Shown piece after piece: positions 45,601 through 55,500 of a DNA stretch of 64,000 nt. The first letter of the stretch is position 1, and every line of letters starts with the position of its first letter. The stretch is from Haliclona indistincta (Eukaryota; Porifera; Demospongiae; Haplosclerida; Chalinidae): positions 10,676,403 to 10,740,402 of the forward strand of contig OZ024790.1 in the NCBI GenBank assembly GCA_964017065.1, written 5' to 3'. The position numbers and the translations under genes are program-made. Under the pieces are notes generated by a model that was given only the letters and a program-made list of their open reading frames with translations, was not told where the DNA came from and did no database searches.

Positions 45601-46250
45601 GCATACTAATGGCAGCAGCTGTGTTGTTTCTACTTTTTGCTGTTCCTTACACACTTGCTTTACTATTTGATCCTGTGATTGAGAAATATCTCACAAGAAT
45701 GACATTCTTTCATAAACAATGGATTAAGTTTAAGCCTTTCGTTGATGCCTACCATGGACCTTACAAGGACAACTGTCGGTTTTGGACTGGTCTATTGCTC
45801 CTGGTTCGTATGTCATTTACACTTGTATCTCTTCATTTGAGTACTTATGTTGGACTGATCTTCATCACAACCAGCACTAGTGTACTGCTTTCTCTAATGA
45901 TATTTTATGGTGGTGTCTACCAAAAGAACTACTTAAACATCTTGGAGTGGTCGTCGTTGATTAACCTGAGTCTACTCTCTGCCATTTACAGTGTATTGTG
46001 TGACAAGTTAAGTGCACAGCATGTAGTCACTATCATCAGTGTGAGTGTTGCTGTCGTCACCTTTGTTGGTGTAATCGTCTTTCATGCATTTTCTTGGTTA
46101 AAAAGTTTTCTCAAGCTTCTTCGTACCTATTTTTGCAATGTTGAAGAGTCCGAAAAGCTGTTGAAAGACGAAGAAAATCCCACATGCCAGCAATTAGTGC
46201 CACCAACATCCTCTGATGTGTGGATGAGGAGGGAGAGCCTGATTTATTAA
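42696..46250 (+). CDS. C4: beta-helix/PMP-repeat multi-pass membrane receptor-like protein
   Basis: An intronless intact frame of 1,184 residues with the family architecture: signal peptide (MAAKSMILLLVLSISC), beta-helix ectodomain with GGGLAMYGNSY and NNSAKQKGGAIFV units, Cys-rich collar, about eight membrane segments, tail ending SSDVWMRRESLIY. Near the C-terminus it has KSFLKLLRTYFCNVEESEK, shorter than KCFHKLLGLRNYF in C1, a trait it shares with C5. It lies between D2 and E2 and has the type II upstream region. Confidence 0.9.
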   Translation: MAAKSMILLLVLSISCPCSTRDVYIQPSKGAEHCPGTCYNINTFGIMAHKKFSNSTGLVVHFSEGTHLLDLQELVVFANLTNSVFEGDGRMEQGFHETVWQSTVVIKCTERSSTGIAFVNSSNITFRYITITNCGADMTNLCNTNVLCNGSLGYFETIYSIAIDHVSIQNGTGTGLLIETDGVEVIITDSSFAQNNIYGNFEGGNIAIVYIDPQTCDSRSYMHDLLISNTNTSFGDGNRKYSGGIFINLLQGSYSVTILLDSVTAYGNKGYGNIYIYASEHEVPTYNLTINNFLSSHANGFGLVIISQQDVKKQCPSTRNMHMPHDLTIALINSKFTYNNNSNDHRYWHAVVFANFIGVKFTTSILIQSIDISHNIGFGLELILFPYQYKNLFFVTVENFTANSNTWPYHSGIIDSAIYTVFVTDLILKNVSITNNNNMTGLTVYHTAVVANGTLIFQNNTGIDGGGLAMYGNSYVMFHQDSTLNFTNNSAKQKGGAIFVDTRLKFAPCFFQYFDNTLPQSVKVTISGNTAGTAGTVLFGGDISRCTLFLAGQTFGGESFNKTFDYSAQTGSSVISSEPTDVCFCDDNNTINCSQTQLTMKAYPGEEINISVVTVGQENGVAPGILQIGPLNYVAKTADVKLHHTNAMNCTTITITPIDTTYLLVVNAIDTDRPKSLNVSFLECPFGFEITNKTRSCDCEELRHISTTIMCDAATEMITRQGDIWIGNISDCVTVQTPCPFDYCDTAQVSFSFTDPDPQCALKRTGILCGGCKQNLSLALGSNKCIQCPQFSYLALIVPFAAAGFGLVALLMVLNLTVSIGTINGLIFYASIVKTSESTGIFFPNGPIPVLSQFIAWLNLDLGIETCFYRGMTAYAKMWLQFVFPLYIWFIIAAIIVLCRYSTWLSNKIGGNVVQVLATLILLSFSKIFRTAVLVIKFATLSCANSEKIIAKFVWFMDGNVTYLSPKHSILMAAAVLFLLFAVPYTLALLFDPVIEKYLTRMTFFHKQWIKFKPFVDAYHGPYKDNCRFWTGLLLLVRMSFTLVSLHLSTYVGLIFITTSTSVLLSLMIFYGGVYQKNYLNILEWSSLINLSLLSAIYSVLCDKLSAQHVVTIISVSVAVVTFVGVIVFHAFSWLKSFLKLLRTYFCNVEESEKLLKDEENPTCQQLVPPTSSDVWMRRESLIY

Positions 46251-46460
46251 CTGTAGATATAGTTTAACTTCCTAGTTTGTGTCTCTCAATATCAACAACT
46301 CACAATTCAATACTATTAAGTTTTCTTAACAAATCAACTGTTTCAATAACAATAGGTGGAATTGTCTGACTATTATTGTTGCTGGTGATGCAGGGTCTAG
46401 ATGATTGTTATCTGAAATACCATTTCACTGTTCTGGCTGTCTTGCTGAGTTGCATGCAGT

Positions 46461-46514
46461 ATAGCCTCGTACCCAGGTGCGCTCCACCCCTTCTAGCGCC
46501 TGGGTATGAGGCTA
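46461..46514. mobile_element. 54-bp foldback element with ~9-bp target duplication
   Basis: TAGCCTCGTACCCAGG at the left pairs with CCTGGGTATGAGGCTA at the right. CATGCAGT flanks both sides (46453-46460 and 46515-46522). The homologous positions after C1 (near 15692) and C3 (near 33903) have the word once and no element. This is a direct empty-site comparison. Confidence 0.85.
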
Positions 46515-47062
46515 CATGCAGTCATGTACCTGTTAGAGATGCTGGCAGTGGTGGACCAGGACGTACTGCATGCTGTTTGTATGTGAGATGGCATTAATTT
46601 TGTAGAAGAGTAGTACCTGATGGACTATCTGTGGTAGAACTAGTGAAGGTTGTCTAGAATTGTATTACCACACCATGACAACTATCTCCCACACGGCATT
46701 ACAATAATGCATTAGTAATCCATGCAGGCCCCGTCCTAGAGCTCATCCATTTCTTATCCAATGTAGTCAGCATAATACGTTTGTATAATAATTTGTTTTG
46801 ACCCCAACGCTATTATAAAGACAATTAAATTTTGTTATTCATACCATACAACGTCTAGTGAAAATTAATATTCTGATCTTCTATAATAATTTCATCTCCT
46901 TGCAATCTCATCGACAAAAAAAACCACATGTCTTGTCTAACAGTAGGGCTACTTATTTTTACCACCTTGTTCCGGGCTAATTTTGTTATAATGACTTTAT
47001 AGTTTGTACATTATTGGATTCTGTTAATTTTCGTTGATTTTGTTAAAGAATTGAAGTTATTA

Positions 47063-47534
47063 AAGTAAAGTAAAAAAGCTTTAATAAAAAAACTGAAAAG
47101 TGTAGGGATGACTCTTAAAAAAGGAAAGGAACAAGATGGGATGATGCTTGCAAAAGTAAAGGAACAAGATGGAATAATGCTAAGCTTGCAAATGTAAAAG
47201 TCCCAAGTATCCCTACATCAGCGGCTTGCTGCGACGCAACTGACAAATACGGAATCCTCTTCCCATACCTTTACAATCGTCGATTACTTCATCGGACTGC
47301 GTCCTCCAAACTCAGCTACCTGCAGCTTATTTACAACTGTCAACTACTTCATCGGACTGCGTCCTCCTAAACACAGATACCTCTAGTTATTTACAACCGT
47401 CAATTACTTCATCGGACTGCGTCCTCCTAAACACATATATCTCTAGTTATTTACAACCGTCAATTACTCCATCGGACTGCGTCCTCCTTCAAGCCGCTGA
47501 TGTAGGGATACTTGGGACTTTTACATTTTGTTAT
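47063..47534. mobile_element. insertion with ~38-bp inverted ends and internal 60-bp repeats, between 27-bp direct repeats
   Basis: Compared with the C1 and C3 flanks, 27 bp (GATTTTGTTAAAG...GTTATTA) are present on both sides (47036-47062 and 47535-47561). Inside, 47190-47227 and 47491-47528 are inverted repeats (AATGTAAAAGTCCCAAGTAT with CCCTACATCAGCGGCTT). Four copies of a 60-bp unit marked by ATCGGACTGCGTCCTCC lie between 47281 and 47491. 47063-47189 has two copies of AAAGGAACAAGATGG. There is no coding capacity. Confidence 0.75.
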
Positions 47535-47819
47535 GATTTTGTTAAAGAATTGAAGTTATTATAAACTTTTATTGTCTTTGTGGTGTTATCTTTCCATGAA
47601 TTGCGCAGTTTGGAAAAGCAACAGCAATAGATCTTCGCCATTTATATCAAGATGCATCACATACATGTATGTACATGTGTATGCTATAATAATAAGTTGT
47701 TGAATTATCACAACAGCACAATAGCTACCTGACAGAAAGTTACACAGACTGCAATGCACAATGGCTATAATAGTGCATGCATGCAGCTGCAATTCAGTCT
47801 ATGATTGAACATTGTAGTC

Positions 47820-47863
47820 TAGCCTCGTCCCCAGGCTCTTGATAGAGACTGGGAACGAGGCTA
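47820..47863. mobile_element. 44-bp foldback element with 9-10-bp target duplication
   Basis: TAGCCTCGTCCCCAGGCTC pairs with GACTGGGAACGAGGCTA. CATTGTAGTC flanks both sides (47810-47819 and 47864-47873). Same family as 46461-46514. Confidence 0.85.
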
Positions 47864-48441
47864 CATTGTAGTCATGCACGCCCTGTTGAATTGTGGTCAG
47901 CACTGATTGGCTTCTGATTGCATAACTAAAGCAGTGCATTGTGATTGCTGCACAGAAACCATGCATACATGGATCTGCAGCTGTTGCCGTGTTTGTAGAA
48001 TGGTGGATAGTTTAATGGTAGATAGTTCTGTTTCTGGATATTTATGTATGTTTTTGTAATATAACACCTTCATCTCAGACTATTTTTGTTTCAAGTATAA
48101 TTCACAAATCAAAAAACCAACATTTAAAAAATGTGCTCTATCACTACTCTCTCACACACAACTCTATATACAGTTTTCCTACTGGGCTCAGTCAGGTCGC
48201 TGAGAAGTTCCCTGTGGTCACAAATAAAGAGACTAGAACACACAGACAGTATAATTATAGTACCAAATGTATATTATCATAGTGTTGTATGTTGTCCAAA
48301 TGTGTACTACAACTTGAATTACCAATCATTCAATGTGTTCTCAAACTAAAGACAATTATTACAAACTATTAATCCCACTATAATAATATTTCACCATAAC
48401 AACACGACGTGTAACAGTTCCAATATCTGCCCAGCATCGAG

Positions 48442-51400
48442 ATGGTGATTGAGAGAGCTCTGCTAGTCTTAGCTGTAAGCTGCCTTTCAGTAGCTGCATC
48501 CTTCAACTGCCCTCCTGAAAATGGTATGATAAGTATAATGTGTTCTGTACTTTACCTAAAGTTTATACTGCAGGTATCTACTTGATGTACAATGAGTTCT
48601 GTCTGCCAGATAATGCTCAGATCAGTCATTTGATTAATGCACCAGTAAGGTGTGGTTTTGGTAACAGTACTGAAGTTAGCGGAGAAGGAGTATGGACTGG
48701 TCCAGATGGAACAACCAGTTGCACTAATGATACTAGCACTGGAGCTATCAACTGCTCATTGTCACAGAATGTCATCAGCTTGCAACTATCTACTGCCAGT
48801 GAAGTGGGTAGCTATACCTGCACCCATAGTGGAGGCAGTATCACTGTATTAGTGACTAGTACGTTAATCTATGTCTATGATAATAATTGTGACATAAGAG
48901 CAAACATTGCCTTTGTTGTCTATTAAGTGCTGAATGCACCCGTGTCTGATGAATATAAAACAGTAACTATGTATTGAATTATTTACTGTTCTCTACAGAC
49001 AACACGATAGCCCGAGCCATTTACACAGACCCACCGCTAAGTAATGTATTCACAATACCACAGAGCTATACTGTACACTGTTTGGCTCTCTGTGGGGCTA
49101 ACAATGTCACCATTACATCAGAGAACACTCTGGATTCACTGATATCCAACCTGACTAACAGCACAACCAACACCTCTGAGCTGTGTGACTATAGTGCAGT
49201 AGTACAGTGGGACCCCGATGATACTCCACACACTGGTAACCCAATATGGAAGTGTGTAGCAAGGATAGACACCAACACTGAAACACTGCAAACATACATG
49301 CGAGGTAACACATCACTGTCATTGTGTTTATACTTCAACATTATGTGTATAGTTCCAGCTGCAGCTCCCAGTAACCTACTGCTGCTCAATAATGACTCTG
49401 TATTATCATGGACGCCATTGGATGGGGTCTGTGGCTATGTGGTGTATGCCTACTCACTACTAATGAATAAAGAGAATAGTGTTTTTGTTTCTAATAACAT
49501 TTATAATGTTACTCAAGATGACGATCTGCTGGCTGTGCGGGGTTACAGTGATCTACTAGGACCTGCTAGTCAGATTACTGTAAATGGTAAGCTTGTGTAG
49601 CAATTTATATGAGTACAGGTCTTGTGAGTACCTCTTGATGCGATGTGATGTGTTTTCTTACATATTTTAGTCAGTATTGGAAACCTGACCTGGACACTGC
49701 TCAGTGATAGAGACAGTCTACAGCAGGTGAACTATAGTATTTCATGGGATGTGGAGAACCTGCAGTTTGGTGTGGAGTGGAGAGAGAATGGTAGCATTGT
49801 CAATGACAGCTCAACACACTTTATAACCAACACATCTCTGGAGGGACAGGGGGATATATTCAGACACAGCCTGACTGTATTACTGACCAATATTACTTCA
49901 TCACTGAACTATTCCGCTGAGTTCAATAGAGGTAGCTTGAGGATTGCTAGTGATACCATCGTAGTACGTGGTAAGTGGTATAGTGTAACAAAATTACTAA
50001 CTTCTGTAGTTCCTACTGGACCCCCAACTATAGAGGTGACAACCATTATTAGTAGGTCAGAAATCTGTGTTCACTGGACTCCACTCAAGAATGATGGAGC
50101 TGACGGCTATGTCATTGTGTATAACGATGGTAATAGTGGTAATAATAGTACAGAAGTTATTGGAGGAGGGAAAATTGACCAAGCAAAAATAAGCAGCCTG
50201 ACTGAGGAACACTATATTATCAGAATGGTATCATATCTTGAGCTACCGTCAATGCTCAGTGACCCAGTGGAAGTATGGCTGACAGGTGAGGGGATTATTC
50301 AAATCTAGCATCACTATCTACTCTCCTTACTTTCACTTTCAGACCCTGGTCCAGTCAGTGATATAGCTATCTCTTCTCACAATCAGCCCTCCTTGGAATA
50401 TAATATGTCATGGTGTCCACCGACAATGACTGATGTTACTGAATACAGTATTACATTGCAGTCCCTGACATGTGGATCATCACCCAGTACTTCTACTAGA
50501 ACCACCACCTACTGGACCACAATGCTGTTACCAGGTCAGACATATAGGATTAGTGTACAAGCTAAAAATATGCTGAGCTCTTCAACAAACAGCACAAAAT
50601 ATTTCACAACATCAACAGAAGGTATGAATTACTAATGTGCAGCTTAGTACTGATATTCTTGTATGTATAGTTCCTGATCGTGCTCCAATGATTGTCAGAG
50701 CTACAGTAGATGATTCTTCCTCTTCTATATTAATGGAGTGGTTGGAGATACCTTGCGACAGTCGTAATGGAAACATCACTGGTTATACTGTCATGTACAC
50801 CAACAGTGAAAACCAGCTGCTCAATGTGACTGATGGGCTCAGGGTTACTATACCTAACCTAGAGCCCGGAGGATACAGTATCAGTATAGCTGGTAGAAAC
50901 AAACAAGGACTAGGTCCATACAGTGAAAGAATGCAAGTCGTTATCCGTGCTCCAATGCAAACTACAACTTCATCATTTCTAAACAGTGCATCGTTCTATG
51001 CTTTAGTGGGATTTTCAGCCTGCTTTGTTCTTGGGATCATAATAGCTACAATTTTAGTAACAATTTTCATTCATAGGCGAAGAATTCGAATCAAGCATTG
51101 TGAAACATCAGTTCTTCCTCAGTAAGTTCCACAACTTGTGTATTAACCAAATTTTGTTTTCATTTCATTACAGAGAAAGTGACACTACTAACTATCCTGT
51201 CATAGCACTGGAGGAGTGTGTAACTCAGAATGTAGACCAATCCCTCCATCTTTGTAAAGAGGGAGAAGTCGTTTATGATGAAGTCTTTTTTTTTGATCAT
51301 AGACAACAGCAGTCAAGTGATCTAATCCACATGAAAGCATCTATAGCCTATGCCTCAAGTCAAGTGACTGCAGGACAGCAGCCAGCTAGTGACCAGATCC

Positions 51401-51600
51401 ACATGCAAGAGTGTCCAGCTTATGCCCCAAGCCAGTTTTCAGTTATTGATCAGATTCCCATGGAAGAATGCCCTGCTTATGCTCGGAGCCCATTCAATGA
51501 CCAGACTCCTATGAAAATGTGTCCTTCTGCTTGTGTATCTACAGAATTCACAGTTGATGATCAAAACGCTATTTTCACAGAAGGCAGTGGAGCCAAATAA
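48442..51600 (+). CDS. E2: single-pass Ig/FN3 receptor
   Basis: Nine exons: 48442-48523, 48574-48858, 48999-49304, 49353-49586, 49671-49970, 50010-50285, 50343-50621, 50671-51121, 51174-51600. Phases agree and total 880 codons (879 residues). Exon 1 is a signal peptide (MVIERALLVLAVSCLSVAAS). Residues about 28-122 form an Ig-like domain (VGSYTCTHSGG). 123-224 is a Cys-containing domain, possibly Ig-like. FN3-like modules follow at about 225-302, 403-494, 495-587 and 588-680, with an unassigned exon at 303-402. The membrane span (FYALVGFSACFVLGIIIATILV) is near 695-722. The tail has VVYDEVF and four spaced repeats of the form (I/T)xMxxCPAYAxS, the last degenerate (MCPSACVS). Introns are 39-140 bp. 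Role: surface receptor with a likely tyrosine-phosphorylated tail (inference). It is the intact counterpart of E1. Confidence 0.9.
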
Positions 51601-52593
51601 ATCAGGCTTGGAAAAACAGTGTAACTGATTTTGTTACATTATAATACACACAGTTTAGTTTATGGCTTACATGTAGAAAATATTTGTGCTGTTCAGTTGT
51701 TCTGTTCTTAGCAGTGCCATCAAGTTGCATACCTGTACGTCTAATGTGTTGTCGCTGTTATTTTTGAAAAATAAATGCAGTATAGTTTCAAAATTTTCAT
51801 CAATTATTTGAGTCATAACAGCATAATTAAACTGACAGAAATGTTTACAAAACATTATTGTGTACAGTAGGCGTTGGTGTTGATTTCTGATATTAATTCC
51901 AGTATCTAATGCTATATAAATGCTAAGAGACAGCAGCTGTTTATGGCTCTAACCATCGGCACATAGTCTTCTTTGAACACAAGCGATACAGCTATTTGCC
52001 TCGAGTGGATACAAACAAGTGACATTGTCTTGTACAAGTGCATGGAAGCACCCAAATTATATGATTCCTATATTGCTCACATCATCATAATAATTATTAT
52101 TATGACAAAATTATCAAAAATTAAGGCCGGGTTCAATAGCTGTAGGGGTGACGCACGGTCAGAAAATTGATGTGAACTACTGTACATGACTCAAATCGGA
52201 AATTGGGTAACTGCATGTGTTACGCTTTATTCTGCATGCACAGGCCGGCCTGTAGCTTAAAGAGAAATCGTTTGCTTCATCTTGATTTCCTCTTAACTTG
52301 TAGTGGCTATATAAGGTATGTATGGCAGGTGTCTCTGTTAGTGTTTCACTTTGTCAATGAGTCAATACTCTGTAGCGTATAGACTCTTGAAGACGACTTC
52401 AAGCAGGTAGGGGGCAAGTTGACCCCTGGAGCTGGCTATACAGGCTTATGTAAACATGTGTATTTGATTCTCTGTGCGATATCAAACTGAGACATTTTCA
52501 TATGTGAAAGCGTACACAACGTGAAGTTTACAAAAACAAGTCTGACTCAATGTATGCTCAGAGAGGCAAACAGCAATCAGGTTTTGTAACCTC
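51601..52593 (+). other. E2-C5 intergenic region and type I C promoter region
   Basis: Matches 28942-30145. The last ~200 bp before C5 share AAGTTGACCCCTGGAGCTGG and ACAAAAACAAGTCTGACTCA with C1 and C3. The ATG equivalent to C1's 11883 is followed by a deletion, supporting MAA as the common start. No gene is seen. Confidence 0.55.
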
Positions 52594-55500
52594 ATGGCTG
52601 CTAATAGCATCTTTCTTCTGCTGATGCTCAGCATCTTCTGTCCATGTTCAACAAGAGATGTCTACATTCAACCGTCTGAAGGTGCAGAGCGTTGTCCTGG
52701 TACTTGTTACAACATCAACACATTTGGGAAAATGGCTCACAACAACTTTTCGAACTCTACTGACTTAATTGTTCATTTCTTGGAGGGAACACACTTGTTT
52801 GATCTCCAGGGACTAGTGGTGTTCAGGAACTTGACTAATGCTGTGTTTGAAGGTGATGGGAGAATGGAGCAGGGCTTTCATGAGACTGTCTGGCAGTCTA
52901 CAGTAGTCATCAAGTGCACTGAGCACTCCAGTACTGGTATTGCTTTTGTTAACAGCTTCAACATCACCTTCAGGTATATCACCATCACTAACTGTGGGGC
53001 AGATATGGCAAATTTCTGTCGGATAACATGCCGTGGCAGTCTTGGCTATTTCAAAACAGACTACAATATTGCTCTGGACCATGTTTCTATACAGAATGGG
53101 ACAGGTAATGGTCTTTTGATTGAAAATGATGGAGTTGATCTCATAATTACTCATTCCTCATTTGCACAAAATTACGTTTCTGGACATGCAAATGGAGGTA
53201 ACATTGCAATTATGTATGCCGAACCATTCATTTGTGATCTTCATGTGTACAAGTACAGTATGTCCATACTAAACACAAACGTATCGTTTGGAGTCAGTGA
53301 GCAGAATAATGCTGAAGGCATTGTGATGCATTTGTCGCAAAAAGCTTACAGTGTTGCTATTTTACTTGATTCGGTTATAGCATATAGTAACAAAGGACTT
53401 GATATTTCTGCTATACAACATGATGTGCCCACTTATAGTTTGATTATAAACAATTCACTTAGTTTTGGTGCAAACGGCTCTGCTTTCTCAATTTTTTCTA
53501 CACAAGCGCAGTATGATCATTTTCCGTGTACTCTTGTTCCTTTACTCAATTTCAGTATTATCATTGTCAACAGTAAGTTTGTCGGAAATAACAACAAGAA
53601 CAGTGATGCAATTGTGTCAATTTTTCTTTCAGGTGTTAAGTTCACCTCAAGAATACTTATAAAGGCATGCGAAATAAGCCATAATATTGGTCTGTCTGGG
53701 TTGGAATTGAAGTTTTACTCCTATCACTACCAGAGTCAATACTTTGTTACACTTGAGAATTTCATTGCTAGGAACAATAGCTGGTTACATCACGTCAATA
53801 TGCCATCTGCTGTATATGCATCTTTCGTCACCATTCTAGTGCTGAAGAATGTAAGCATTAGCAACAACGATATGACTGGATTGAATGCATATCACACTAA
53901 CGTAGTGGTGAATGGTACATCGGTCTTTCACAACAACACTGGTATCGATGGAGGTGGATTGGCCATGTATAGAAGCTCCTATCTTATATTTCATGATGAT
54001 TCTTTTCTTAATTTCACCAATAACAATGCAAGACACAGAGGAGGAGCCATATTTGCTGATATGCAGGTGAAATCGTCTCCTTGTTTCTTCCAATACTCAG
54101 ATAACACACGGCCTGACTCTGTGAAAGTAAAAATGACTGGTAATAACGCAAATAAAGCAGGTACAGCTCTGTTCGGAGGAAACATTAATGGATGCCTTTT
54201 GTTTTTTCAAAATCTAACATATGGTAGAGAATGCTTTAACAAAACATTTGAATATTCAACACAGACTGGACCCTCAGTAATATCATCACAACCTACTGAT
54301 GTCTGCTTCTGTGATGACAGCAACACAATAAACTGCTCTCAGACACAGCTAACAATGACAGCCTATCACGGAGAAGAGTTCAATATCTCTGTTGTCACTG
54401 TAGGGCAGGAAAATGGAGTTGCTCCAGGAATTCTTCATATACGACCACTTAACTCTGAAGCTAAAAAAGATGATGTACAGCTACATAACACAAATGCTAT
54501 GAACTGCACAACTATCACAATTACACCAATTGACACGACATATCTTTTATTAGTAGAATATGCATTTGAAATTGAATCACCTTATAAGTCGTTGAACATA
54601 TCGTTTCTTGAGTGCCCATTTGGATTTCAAATAACAAACAAAACCAGAACTTGTGACTGTGAAGAGCTCAGACATATATCCACTACCATTAAGTGTGATG
54701 CTGTCACTAATATGATAACACGACAAGGAGATATCTGGATTGGTAATATCAGTGATTGTGCAACCGTGCAAACTCCATGTCCATTTGACTACTGCAATAC
54801 AGCACTGGTCAACTTCTCTTTCACTGATCCTGATCCCCAGTGTGCTTTCAACAGAACTGGTATATTGTGTGGGGGCTGTAAACAGAATTTTAGCCTTGCT
54901 CTGGGATCAAACAACTGCATTGAATGTCCTCAATTCTCTTACATTGCTCTCATCATTCCCTTTGCAGCGGCTGGGTTTGTTTTGATAGCTCTACTGATGG
55001 TTTTGAACTTGACAGTCTCCATTGGTACCATCAATGGGCTCATATTCTACGCCAGTATTGTCAAAACAAGTGAGAGCACTGGTATCTTCTTACCTAATGG
55101 CCCTATTCTAGTACTGAGTCAGTTCATTGCTTGGCTCAATCTTGATCTTGGTATTGAAACATGCTTTTACCATGGCATGACAGCCTATGCCAAGATGTGG
55201 CTGCAGTTTGTATTCCCTCTCTACATATGGTTCATCATAGCCACCATCATAGTCCTGTGTCATTACTCCACATGGCTGTCCAACAAGATTGGAGGCAATG
55301 TAGTGCAGGTACTTGCTACTCTCATCTTGCTGTCATTTTCAAAGATTTTTCGCACAGCTGTACTCGCAATTAAGTTCACAACCTTATCATGTGCCAATTC
55401 AGGAAAGATCATTTCTAAGTTCGTGTGGTCTATGGATGGTAATGTTACTTATTTGTCACCAAAACACTGCATACTAATGGCAGCAGCTGTGTTGTTTCTA

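Larger units (their letters stand above)
46251..48441 (+). other. C4-E2 intergenic region with several insertions
   Basis: A hybrid spacer. The first part matches the C1-D1 and C3-D2 intervals, including D-promoter-like sequence up to the ACACAATGGCTATAATAG region near 47760. It then switches to sequence matching the E1 5' flank (from about 48280). So D upstream DNA remains here without a D gene. Insertions at 46461-46514, 47063-47534 and 47820-47863 are described separately. Short open frames (46376, 48131) have no support. Confidence 0.6.

Noticed and set aside
54577..54771. Recurrent minus-strand frames inside the C genes
   Set aside because: They recur only because the sense sequence is conserved; no start context or domain supports them.
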